DNA of 22,090 bases from Lachnospiraceae bacterium (GTDB lineage Bacteria; Bacillota_A; Clostridia; Lachnospirales; Lachnospiraceae). Under the pieces are notes generated by a model. It saw only the letters and a list, made by a program, of their open reading frames with translations, made no database searches and was not told the origin of the DNA. The translations under genes were made by a program, and so were the position numbers. Numbering within the stretch: position 1 is the first letter of the stretch; each line of letters starts with the position of its first letter. Below are positions 1 through 7,178 of this stretch, piece by piece. The DNA lies in contig JAFQCI010000158.1 of NCBI GenBank assembly GCA_017416505.1, positions 1-22,090 of the forward strand, read 5' to 3'.

Positions 1-3
1 AAA

Positions 4-79
4 GTGGATAACTAAAATGAAAAAAAGCACTTATGAAATATCCTCAACATGATATTCATAAATGCTTTAGTTTATCCAC
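4..79. repeat. Imperfect inverted repeat ending in DnaA-box-like sequences
   Basis: The arms GTGGATA-ACTAAA (from 4) and TTTAGTTTATCCAC (to 79) pair with one bulge. After an asymmetric A-rich gap, GCACTTATGAAATATC pairs imperfectly with GATATTCATAAATGC, leaving a short apical loop near 42-50. The right end reads TTATCCACA (72-80), the canonical DnaA box. The left end on the minus strand reads TTATCCACT (11-3), one base off. No T-tract follows on either strand, so a simple intrinsic terminator is not supported. It could be a small mobile-type hairpin, the tail of an upstream transcript, or a protein-binding site. Its function is unknown. Confidence 0.5.
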
Positions 80-127
80 AAAATAAAAAAAATAAATTCA
101 GCAATTTAAACAATTGCTATTTAGGGG

Positions 128-264
128 GTCTGTACAGTAACCGTAAACAGTAACAATTCGCAGGCTCATTTAGAGTTTTGCTTCGCAAAAGGAGCCTACG
201 AACTCCTGAATCACGTTCTTACGCACCAAAACAGCAAGTGTTTTGGTGCTGTCTGTACAGTAAC
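128..264. repeat. Structured dispersed repeat, copy 1
   Basis: The core 142-261 matches 21971-22090 at 119 of 120 positions (A198 here, G at 22027). It contains a long hairpin, TTCGCAGGCTC (158-168 region) against GAGCCTACGAA (192-202), with an inner TTTTGC/GCAAAA hairpin. A second perfect 11-bp hairpin has arms at 223-233 and 239-249 and a GCAAG loop. The 14-bp sequence GTCTGTACAGTAAC occurs on both sides of the core (128-141 and 251-264) and includes the palindrome CTGTACAG. No ORF of note lies inside. This looks like a non-coding repeat family member lying upstream of the spoVA promoter. I do not recognise the family. Confidence 0.85.
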
Positions 265-304
265 TCAATTTTCTTTCTCTGTTGCACCTTTACCAGTATT
301 TTCA

Positions 305-334
305 TATATATTATTTCTTTTTTTTCCCATACTA
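305..334 (+). promoter_or_regulatory. Probable sigma-G promoter of the spoVA operon
   Basis: CATACTA at 328-334 matches the -10 consensus I know for forespore sigma-G promoters. TATATA at 305-310 is a weak -35 match, 17 bases upstream. It lies 40 bases before the spoVAA start. In Bacillus the spoVA operon is transcribed by sigma-G, so position and expected regulation agree. The start site has not been observed. The rest of 262-373 is A/T-rich, with no other signal I can support. Confidence 0.55.
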
Positions 335-373
335 GTTCCATAAATCACTAAAGTTTAGGAAAGGAAGTTTCTT

Positions 374-1003
374 ATGAACTCAGTTGACCTATATATTAAA
401 GCAGAAATGAGCATTGCCATTACCAAAGATAATGTAAGCATTGGAGATTTTGCTAAAATTTATTGTCAGGAAAAAAACATAAAAAATCATGTTACTACCT
501 TAAAAATCGCAAACAGCAATCAGGCAAAAGAAGGACATTTAGCTATTTCTCTCCTTGAAGTCATTCAGGAAATTAACAATGTTTATCCTAATGTTAAGGT
601 AATCAATGTGGGAGCACCTGATATTCTGGTACATTTCAAAAAGAACAAACCGGAAAACAAAACCATAAATTTTCTTAAGTTAGCTTTTATTTGTCTTTTA
701 GCTTTTTTCGGTTCCGCCTATGCCATTATTTCTTATAATACGGATGTCAATGCCTCTGATACCTTCGTTATGTTATATAAATTATTTATGGGTACCTATC
801 CTTCCGGTCCCTCCGTCTTGCAATTATCGTATAGCATCGGCTTACCAAGTGGTGTCATCCTTTATTTTAACCATTTAGCTCATAAAAATTTAAGTTCCGA
901 CCCATCTCCACTGGAAGTTCAAATGCGTACCTATGAGCAGGAAGTCAATACTGCATTAATTACCAACGAAGGAAGGAAGGGAAAAGAAATTGATGTGGAT
1001 TAG
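374..1003 (+). CDS. spoVAA: Stage V sporulation protein AA
   Basis: The 209-residue protein has the SpoVAA layout: a soluble N-terminal half (about 1-95) followed by two hydrophobic segments (about 99-120 and 147-168) and a short cytoplasmic tail with a PSPLEVQMR stretch. It is a component of the SpoVA complex, which carries dipicolinic acid into the forespore and releases it in germination. The ATG at 374 follows AAAGGAAG at 6 bases. It is first of five spoVA genes, and its end overlaps the spoVAB start. Identification rests on domain layout plus the unmistakable SpoVAC-AD-AE genes downstream. Confidence 0.9.
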   Translation: MNSVDLYIKAEMSIAITKDNVSIGDFAKIYCQEKNIKNHVTTLKIANSNQAKEGHLAISLLEVIQEINNVYPNVKVINVGAPDILVHFKKNKPENKTINFLKLAFICLLAFFGSAYAIISYNTDVNASDTFVMLYKLFMGTYPSGPSVLQLSYSIGLPSGVILYFNHLAHKNLSSDPSPLEVQMRTYEQEVNTALITNEGRKGKEIDVD

Positions 1004-1406
1004 ATATCTTCTTTTATGTATTTTAGGTTTTGGTGCCGGTGTTATCATTGCAGGAGCCTTTATTGCCTTTATTTCTACCATCGGAATTTTTCCACGTTTT
1101 GCAGCTCAAACCCACACTACAAAATACCTGAAAATCTATGAAAATTTTATCCTCCTTGGCTCCACTTTAGGAAACCTGGTTTCTATATACTCCATCCCGG
1201 TTCCCTTAGGAAAAATAGGACTTGCACTGGTAGGATTTTTTTCCGGAGTATTTATCGGTTCTTTGGTAAGTGCTCTTGCAGAAGTAGCTAATACGATTCC
1301 GGTCTTTTCAAGAAGAGCTTCCCTACGCAAAGGGCTTCCCTATGTTTTAATCAGTGTTGCATTAGGAAAAGGAATTGGTTCCTTTGTCCAATATTTCATT
1401 ATGTAA
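993..1406 (+). CDS. spoVAB: Stage V sporulation protein AB
   Basis: A 137-residue, almost entirely hydrophobic protein with about four membrane segments rich in Gly and Ala, the size and character of SpoVAB. The ATG at 993 follows a GGAAGGAAGGG stretch; a TTG at 990 in the same frame is an alternative start. The gene begins inside spoVAA (11-base overlap in another frame), consistent with translational coupling. SpoVAB is an inner-membrane protein of the forespore needed with the other SpoVA proteins for dipicolinate uptake, though its molecular role is not settled. The call relies on position between spoVAA and spoVAC. Confidence 0.88.
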   Translation: MWIRYLLLCILGFGAGVIIAGAFIAFISTIGIFPRFAAQTHTTKYLKIYENFILLGSTLGNLVSIYSIPVPLGKIGLALVGFFSGVFIGSLVSALAEVANTIPVFSRRASLRKGLPYVLISVALGKGIGSFVQYFIM

Positions 1407-1419
1407 AGGAGAAACGATT

Positions 1420-1881
1420 ATGAAACAAGAACCATCACAACAAGAATATAATCAATATGTGGAACAGGTCACACCTACCCACTCCCTTTTTAAAAACTGT
1501 TTTCATGCCTTCTGGATTGGCGGTCTCATTTGTGTCATAGGTCAATTATTTTTCCATATGTTCCAAAGCTACCTGGATTTAAGCAAAGAAGATGCCAATA
1601 CCTATGTTACCATCACTTTGGTTTTATTAAGCATTGTTTTAACCGGACTTAATATATATCCTAAAATCGCTAAATTAGGTGGTGCAGGAACCTTGGTACC
1701 TATTACAGGTTTCGCAAATTCGGTAGCAGCACCTTGTATTGAATTTCAAAAAGAAGGACAAGTTTTTGGTATCGGTGTAAAAGTCTTTACCATTGCGGGA
1801 CCGGTTATTTTATATGGTATCTTTTCTTCTTTTGTTCTCGGATTTATCTACTATATTTTATCAGGTTTGGGGGTATTTTAA
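1420..1881 (+). CDS. spoVAC: Stage V sporulation protein AC
   Basis: A 153-residue membrane protein with about four hydrophobic segments and the conserved GGAGTLVPITGFANSVAAP region shared by SpoVAC and SpoVAE. I place the start at ATG 1420 because AAAGGAG precedes it at a usable distance and SpoVAC proteins begin with a polar region like this. An in-frame start 45 bases upstream would overlap spoVAB and lacks a ribosome site. SpoVAC forms a mechanosensitive, channel-like part of the dipicolinate transporter in the spore inner membrane. The stop codon directly abuts the spoVAD ATG. Confidence 0.95.
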   Translation: MKQEPSQQEYNQYVEQVTPTHSLFKNCFHAFWIGGLICVIGQLFFHMFQSYLDLSKEDANTYVTITLVLLSIVLTGLNIYPKIAKLGGAGTLVPITGFANSVAAPCIEFQKEGQVFGIGVKVFTIAGPVILYGIFSSFVLGFIYYILSGLGVF

Positions 1882-2901
1882 ATGAAAGATACGAAAATTC
1901 AAAGAGGTAAGCAAAGTATTGCTTTTGAAAAAACACCTTATGTTCATTCTTATGCATCCATCGTAGGTCCCAAGGAAGGTGAAGGCCCTCTTGCCTCCTA
2001 CTTCGATATGATTACCAAGGATTTCGAATTAGGGCAAAACACCTGGGAAGAAGCAGAAAGTGAATTAGTGACTTTTGCCATAAAAACTGCCATCAAAAAA
2101 GGAAACTTAAAGCCGGAACAAATCCGTTATTTATTTGCAGGAGATTTACTGGGGCAATTAATTGGAAGTACCTTCGGTGTTAAAGACTTAAACATTCCTG
2201 TTTTCGGGCTTTATGGTGCCTGTTCTACCATGGGTGAGTCTTTATCTCTTGCCTCCATGTGTATTTCCGGTGGCTTTGCTGACTATGCTACCGCTGTAAC
2301 CTCCAGTCACTTTGCCAGTGCAGAAAAACAATTCCGTTTTCCTTTGGAATATGGAAATCAACGTCCCCTAAGTGCCACCTGGACTGTAACGGGAAGTGGG
2401 GCTGTGGTATTATCATCAAAAGAAAGTGATATTAAAATTACAGGTATCACCACTGGTAAGATTATGGATTACGGAATTCGTGATTCCATGAATATGGGAG
2501 CCTCCATGGCACCTGCCGCCTGCAATGTTATCTATCAAAACCTTACAGATTTTAATTTATCCGTAGATTATTATGACAAAATCATTACCGGAGATTTAGG
2601 ATATATCGGACAGGAAATTCTCATTAAATTATTAAGAGATAATGGATATGAAATCAGTCATCTTCATATGGATTGTGGTATTGAAATTTATGACAATGAG
2701 AAACAGGATACCCACAGTGGTGGTTCCGGCTGTGGCTGTTGTGCCTCTACCTTATGTGGATATATTTTTGAACAATTAAAACGAAAAGAATGGAAAAGAA
2801 TTTTATTTGTTCCAACGGGAGCATTACTGTCCACGGTTAGTTTTAATGAAGGACAAAATATTCCTTCCATTGCTCATGGTATTATGTTTGAAAGGGTGTA
2901 G
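1882..2901 (+). CDS. spoVAD: Stage V sporulation protein AD, dipicolinate-binding, thiolase-like fold
   Basis: The 339-residue soluble protein has the family's usual length and thiolase/ketosynthase-like signatures: a GACSTMGESLSLA segment around Cys114 and a Gly/Cys-rich GGSGCGCCASTLCGYIF segment near 280-297. In Bacillus, SpoVAD binds dipicolinic acid directly at the inner membrane surface. It is not an enzyme despite the fold. The ATG follows the spoVAC TAA with no gap, with GGGGGT just upstream as a possible ribosome site. That end-to-start junction suggests coupled synthesis with SpoVAC, with which it works. Confidence 0.96.
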   Translation: MKDTKIQRGKQSIAFEKTPYVHSYASIVGPKEGEGPLASYFDMITKDFELGQNTWEEAESELVTFAIKTAIKKGNLKPEQIRYLFAGDLLGQLIGSTFGVKDLNIPVFGLYGACSTMGESLSLASMCISGGFADYATAVTSSHFASAEKQFRFPLEYGNQRPLSATWTVTGSGAVVLSSKESDIKITGITTGKIMDYGIRDSMNMGASMAPAACNVIYQNLTDFNLSVDYYDKIITGDLGYIGQEILIKLLRDNGYEISHLHMDCGIEIYDNEKQDTHSGGSGCGCCASTLCGYIFEQLKRKEWKRILFVPTGALLSTVSFNEGQNIPSIAHGIMFERV

Positions 2902-2906
2902 ACGAT

Positions 2907-3263
2907 ATGGATTATATTAATGCTTTTATTTCCGGCGGAATCATATGTATTTTAACACAAATCTTAATTGAAAAAACGAAGCTAATGCCAGGACGTATTA
3001 TGGTAATTCTGGTTATCACCGGAGCAATTCTTGGTGCATTAGGAATCTATGAACCATTTTCTGAATGGGCAGGATGTGGAGCTACGGTTCCTCTAACCGG
3101 CTTTGGTTATAATCTTTGGAAAGGTATTAAAGAAGCCGTGGATACCGACGGATTCTTAGGGCTTTTCCGTGGTGGTTTTAAATCTGCTGCCGTAGGTACC
3201 AGTGCTGCCTTAATCTTCTCTTACCTGGCTGCTCTTATCTTTTCTCCTAAAATGAAAAAATAG
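2907..3263 (+). CDS. spoVAE: Stage V sporulation protein AE (SpoVAEb type)
   Basis: A 118-residue membrane protein with about three to four hydrophobic segments and the motif ATVPLTGFGYNLWKG, which parallels ATLVPITGFANSV in SpoVAC and marks the SpoVAC/SpoVAEb family. It starts 5 bases after spoVAD, with AAAGGGTG as ribosome site. It is the last gene of the operon: no spoVAF or spoVAEa follows, only a terminator. The operon is therefore the reduced A-B-C-D-E form. SpoVAE is believed to form the membrane channel together with SpoVAC. Confidence 0.95.
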   Translation: MDYINAFISGGIICILTQILIEKTKLMPGRIMVILVITGAILGALGIYEPFSEWAGCGATVPLTGFGYNLWKGIKEAVDTDGFLGLFRGGFKSAAVGTSAALIFSYLAALIFSPKMKK

Positions 3264-3309
3264 GCATCTTGCCTTTAGATGTCCTTAGAGGGCATTTAAT
3301 TCATATAGA

Positions 3310-3346
3310 TAAAAAAACAAAGTGTGCAATGCACACTTTGCTTTTT
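3310..3346. terminator. Bidirectional intrinsic terminator between spoVAE and the PBP gene
   Basis: CAAAGTGTGCA (3318-3328) pairs perfectly with TGCACACTTTG (3330-3340). A CTTTTT tract (3341-3346) follows on the plus strand, and an AAAAAAA tract (3311-3317) gives a T-tract on the minus strand. It serves two convergent units. It lies only a few bases beyond the stop of the leftward gene and about 55 bases after spoVAE. Confidence 0.85.
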
Positions 3347-6288
3347 CATTCAGAACTATTATCACCACTGCTGGTTTCTCCACTGGATTCCGGCTCTGTG
3401 GTTCCTTCATTCGGCTCTGTAGTCGGCTCCTGCGTCGATTCTGTCGATACCGTCGAAAAAGTAACCGTTATCTGTAAATTCTGTCGAACCAGTCCCACGG
3501 TATAAGAGTTAGAACTCTTATATTCTTTTGGTTCTTTTCCGTTTACTAATACTTTATCTACTTTATAACCATCCTTAAGTAAGATAATAAACTGAAGGGA
3601 TGCTCCTCGTTGAATTGTCGTATTACCAATACTGATAGTTCCGCCTTCTCCCACCGAAGTAGATACGGTAAATGGGCCTGCGCCCTCGTCACCTTCTAAC
3701 GCAAAGTCAGTAACATAATTTATAGATTCCGGAGAAGTATGGATATCACAAGTGGTATCCTTAAATTCTGTTGGTAACTGATATGGTGAATCTGCTGTGG
3801 TCTTATCCTCATTGCCTTCTTCCCTGACAATATAAATATGGTCTGAAGTATTTGGACAATACTCTGTAGCAGGAAGACCTGTATCATTACATATCGTAAC
3901 CTTTACATGGTGGTTACAGGTTTCTGTTGGAACCGTTCCCTTGGCAAAGTATTCTGTTCGAACCTGACTGCCTCTTGGGTCACAATCACAAATTCCGTCT
4001 ATCGCCAAAAGACCTGACTTTTGACAAATCGTTGCGGAAGTAATATCCGAACAACTTGGGAAACTGATTACTTCCTGTTGCTTTAATTCTACTACCTGGT
4101 CCATAATAGCTTTCCACATATTTAAGTGGGTAGAACCTGTATTTAACACCTTATTCACATCATATCCAAGCCAAATGGAAGCGGTATAATATGGTGTATA
4201 TCCACAGAACCATACATCATACTTATTCGAAGTCGTACCGGTTTTACCTGCTACAGGCATTCCGCTGCTAAGACGGGCTCTTCCACCTGTACCTCGCGAA
4301 CCAGTGACAACGTCCTTCATGGCACTGGTAATTAACCATGCCGTTGATTCTTTCATTACTCTCGTAGAAGTAGGTGTATTTTCTAAAATTACATTTCCAT
4401 CATGATCCAGCACCTTAGTATATAAAATTGGCTCATTATATACACCCTGGTTTGCAATGGAAGCATAGGCTGCAGTAATATCAATGTTATATACACCATC
4501 TGTAACACCACCTAAGGCAGTAGCAAGCTGTCTGTCGGAATAGATTTTTCCGTCACTTCCTGCACGACTGTCTACCAATGTGGTAATACCCATGTTTTGA
4601 AGATAATCAAAACCTACATCCGGAGTAACATCTGCAAAACATTTTACTGCTACAATGTTCATGGAATATTCAATGGCTTGTCTTAATGTAGAATAACCCA
4701 GATAAGAGTTAGAACCATACCAGTTCTTAACCTTCTTTCCTGAAGTGTTATTTCCGTAATAATATTCACAGTCATCATAAACCGTAGCCAATGTCATTCC
4801 CGCTGTATCGATAGCAGGAAGGAAAGATGCTAAAACCTTAAAAGTAGAACCCGGCTGTCTTTTTGCCTGAGTTGCTCGATTTAAAGAACGATTCGCAGTC
4901 TTTTCGCCACGACCACCGGTAATGGCAAGTACTTTTCCGGTACTCTGTTCCATTAACACAAAAGAAGATTGCGGCTGAATCGTGGTTTTAAAGCTTTCAC
5001 CAAGAGAAATATCTCCCTCCTGGGTAATAATTCCCTTATATTCTTCCACAATGGCTTTTGCCTTTTCTTCATTAGCAAAAATCAATTTGAAATCCGAATC
5101 TATCTTAGAATAATAATTTAAAATATTAGTATGAGAATAATTCTCTACTGTACCATCTGCTCTTTCTACAGAATACAGCCATTCCAAAGCTACCTCTGCA
5201 CCACTTCCATAATAATCCGGATTATTTACAACAGAATCACAAATAGCTTGAATTTCAGGGTCCTGAGTAATATAAATGCTAAGACCTCCGGTATAAATCG
5301 CATTGGATGCCTGGGTCTCTGTGTATCCGATTTCAATCAGGTCATCAATTACCTGTTCAATAACTGCATCCACAAAATAGCTGTTGATATCACTTTCCTG
5401 TGACTGCTGTTCATCATAAAATTGAATTCTTTCGTACACATTATCTGCAATGGCTTCATCATATTCTTCCTGCGTAATATAACCTTGGTCTAACATATAA
5501 TCCAATACAATCTGTCTACGGGTTGCATTATTATCCGGATGTGCAATCGGATCATATTTCGTAGGACTTTTTGGAATTCCTGCCAAAACAGCACATTCTG
5601 AAATGGTCAGATTAGAAATACTCTTTCCAAAATAAGTATTAGCCGCTGCTTCTACACCATGAGCACCATGTCCTAAATTTATGGTATTCAGGTAATACTC
5701 AATAGTATCTTCCTTGCTCATTTTCTTGGTTAGTTCTATGGCAAGATATTGTTCCTGAATCTTTCGTTCTATCTTTTGGAAGCCACTTTCATTCAGACCC
5801 ACGTTAAATACATTATTCTTAATTAACTGCTGGGTAATGGTACTGGCACCCTGATCAAACTCGAATCCATTTTTTACACCTGCAACTGCAGCTCTAAAGA
5901 TACCCTTCATGTCAATTCCGTTATGAGTCCAAAAACGCTCGTCCTCAATTGCCACAAAAGCATCCACCAAAATCTTAGGCATTTCATCATACTTCATATA
6001 AACACGATTCGAATCATATCGTGATAATGTCTTAACTTCTGTTCCATCTTCATAATAAATCGTAGTCTGGAATCCTTCCGGCTGCACATCAATGGCATCG
6101 ATATCGGGAGCATTATCAATGATACCCCGAAACATACCAAGTCCGGCACCAATTCCCATAACTACAATGGCAAGAAAGCAGACAATCAAGCCTTTGAAAC
6201 ACCATACACCAAATTTCCTTTTATTCTTACCAGCTTTGGAAACCAATGATTTTTGCTTCTTTTTCGCCGATTTTTGATTGTAGTTCAC
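3346..6288 (-). CDS. Class A penicillin-binding protein (bifunctional transglycosylase/transpeptidase)
   Basis: The 980-residue protein builds and cross-links peptidoglycan outside the membrane. In order: a Lys-rich cytoplasmic start, one membrane anchor (about 29-52), a GT51 glycosyltransferase with EDERFWTHNGID (catalytic Glu115) and QGASTITQQLIKN, then a transpeptidase with SxxK at Ser481-Lys484, SMN at 542-544 and KTGT at 682-685. All key residues are present. After the transpeptidase comes a region with eight cysteines (746, 755, 767, 769, 791, 800, 811, 847), a beta-rich repeat-like domain (about 875-945), and a Ser/Thr/Glu-rich tail. The start is GTG, 7 bases after AAGGAGG. It is a single gene convergent with spoVA, of the PBP1A/ponA type; which paralogue cannot be told from one locus. 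Confidence 0.95.
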   Translation of the reverse strand: MNYNQKSAKKKQKSLVSKAGKNKRKFGVWCFKGLIVCFLAIVVMGIGAGLGMFRGIIDNAPDIDAIDVQPEGFQTTIYYEDGTEVKTLSRYDSNRVYMKYDEMPKILVDAFVAIEDERFWTHNGIDMKGIFRAAVAGVKNGFEFDQGASTITQQLIKNNVFNVGLNESGFQKIERKIQEQYLAIELTKKMSKEDTIEYYLNTINLGHGAHGVEAAANTYFGKSISNLTISECAVLAGIPKSPTKYDPIAHPDNNATRRQIVLDYMLDQGYITQEEYDEAIADNVYERIQFYDEQQSQESDINSYFVDAVIEQVIDDLIEIGYTETQASNAIYTGGLSIYITQDPEIQAICDSVVNNPDYYGSGAEVALEWLYSVERADGTVENYSHTNILNYYSKIDSDFKLIFANEEKAKAIVEEYKGIITQEGDISLGESFKTTIQPQSSFVLMEQSTGKVLAITGGRGEKTANRSLNRATQAKRQPGSTFKVLASFLPAIDTAGMTLATVYDDCEYYYGNNTSGKKVKNWYGSNSYLGYSTLRQAIEYSMNIVAVKCFADVTPDVGFDYLQNMGITTLVDSRAGSDGKIYSDRQLATALGGVTDGVYNIDITAAYASIANQGVYNEPILYTKVLDHDGNVILENTPTSTRVMKESTAWLITSAMKDVVTGSRGTGGRARLSSGMPVAGKTGTTSNKYDVWFCGYTPYYTASIWLGYDVNKVLNTGSTHLNMWKAIMDQVVELKQQEVISFPSCSDITSATICQKSGLLAIDGICDCDPRGSQVRTEYFAKGTVPTETCNHHVKVTICNDTGLPATEYCPNTSDHIYIVREEGNEDKTTADSPYQLPTEFKDTTCDIHTSPESINYVTDFALEGDEGAGPFTVSTSVGEGGTISIGNTTIQRGASLQFIILLKDGYKVDKVLVNGKEPKEYKSSNSYTVGLVRQNLQITVTFSTVSTESTQEPTTEPNEGTTEPESSGETSSGDNSSE

Positions 6289-6313
6289 TTTACTTCCTCC
6301 TTTTCATTCCTCC

Positions 6314-6322
6314 ATTATAACA
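6314..6322 (-). promoter_or_regulatory. Extended -10 promoter for the PBP gene
   Basis: On the minus strand TGTTATAAT (6322-6314) is an extended -10 with a perfect TATAAT. It would start transcription near 6307, about 19 bases before the GTG start and ahead of AAGGAGG. The -35 region is weak, as is common with extended -10 promoters. A second minus-strand TATAAT lies at 6405-6400 with TTGGCA at 6430-6425, but its 19-base spacing is longer than ideal. Confidence 0.55.
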
Positions 6323-6380
6323 AATTTGTTTCCATTAATAAAGAAAAATTTTATTATTTTGCTCTCCCTGGTTTTTTCGC

Positions 6381-6409
6381 TTTACGAAACAAAAAATATA
6401 TTATACAAT
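6381..6409 (+). promoter_or_regulatory. Possible sigma-A promoter for the yigZ-like gene
   Basis: TTTACG (6381-6386) and TACAAT (6404-6409) are separated by 17 bases and lie about 90 bases before the ATG at 6501. The -10 matches consensus at five of six positions and the -35 at four. It overlaps a minus-strand -10 candidate, so the two directions could interfere. This is a pattern match only. Confidence 0.4.
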
Positions 6410-6500
6410 GAAACTGTTCAGACCTGCCAAATCCATATAAAATGACAATTAAATTATATTGGTACTGAACGCTTATTCACTCATTGAAAGGATTCGACAT

Positions 6501-7151
6501 ATGTTACATCACTATAAAACCATATATCAGGATGGCATAGGAGAATACGTAGAAAAAAAATCCCGTTTTATTGCTAACGTATTTGCTATTACCAGTGAAG
6601 AGGATGCCATCTCAAAAATAGAACAAGTGAAAAAGAAACACTATGATGCCAGACACCATTGTTTTGCATATAGTCTTTCTTCTACTCCCCCGGTCTTACG
6701 TTTCAGTGATGACGGAGAACCTTCCGGTACTGCCGGGAAGCCTATACTAGAAATCATTACCACAAATGAATTATTTCATACTCTCATTATAGTAACAAGA
6801 TATTTCGGCGGAACTTTATTAGGAACCGGAGGACTGGTCCGTGCCTATACTGCTGCTGCAAAAGAAGGGCTTGCCAACAGTGTCATCATAGATAAATATC
6901 TTGGAAATATTTTTACTTTTAAAACGGATTATTCTCACCTTGGAAAAATACAATATTTACTAGGTATGAATCAAATTTCTGTTTTAGACACAAATTATCA
7001 AGAGGATATTCTCTTTAAAATACTACTCCCATTGGAAGTTCAAGATAAAATTACAAAAGAGCTCATAGAACTTAGTGATGGTAGTATTGTTCCTGAAAAA
7101 GGCGAAGAAACCTATTATGGTAAAATAAAAGATGAAATTATCCTGTTTTAA
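6501..7151 (+). CDS. YigZ/IMPACT family protein (UPF0029)
   Basis: A 216-residue protein with the full YigZ signature: EKKSRFIANV near the start, DARHHCFAY, FSDDGEPSGTAGKPIL, and TRYFGGTLLGTGGLVRAY. A UPF0029 N-terminal domain is followed by the short DUF1949 C-terminal domain, the usual length. Eukaryotic IMPACT/Yih1 acts on translation-stress signalling; the bacterial role is not settled. I chose ATG 6501 because GAAAGGATT lies 6 bases upstream and the family starts with a short polar run then YKT. A TTG 42 bases upstream has no ribosome site. It likely shares a transcript with the next gene, 27 bases downstream. Confidence 0.93.
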   Translation: MLHHYKTIYQDGIGEYVEKKSRFIANVFAITSEEDAISKIEQVKKKHYDARHHCFAYSLSSTPPVLRFSDDGEPSGTAGKPILEIITTNELFHTLIIVTRYFGGTLLGTGGLVRAYTAAAKEGLANSVIIDKYLGNIFTFKTDYSHLGKIQYLLGMNQISVLDTNYQEDILFKILLPLEVQDKITKELIELSDGSIVPEKGEETYYGKIKDEIILF

Positions 7152-7178
7152 CCTATTAGACTTGGAAAGGTATTCACA

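Noticed and set aside
3..80. Chromosomal replication origin
   Set aside because: Only two DnaA-box-like sites and no dnaA, dnaN, rpmH or other origin-linked genes nearby.
1..264. CRISPR array
   Set aside because: The repeated 14-mer is separated by a unit that itself recurs elsewhere; there is no series of regular unique spacers and no cas gene.
3263..3285. Small hairpin GGCATCT/AGATGTC directly after spoVAE as a terminator
   Set aside because: Weak stem with no T-tract; the perfect hairpin at 3318-3340 with T-tracts explains termination better.
3269..3505. 78-residue plus-strand ORF
   Set aside because: It overlaps the terminator and the end of the PBP gene on the other strand, lacks a ribosome site, and its composition follows the Ser/Thr/Glu tail read backwards.
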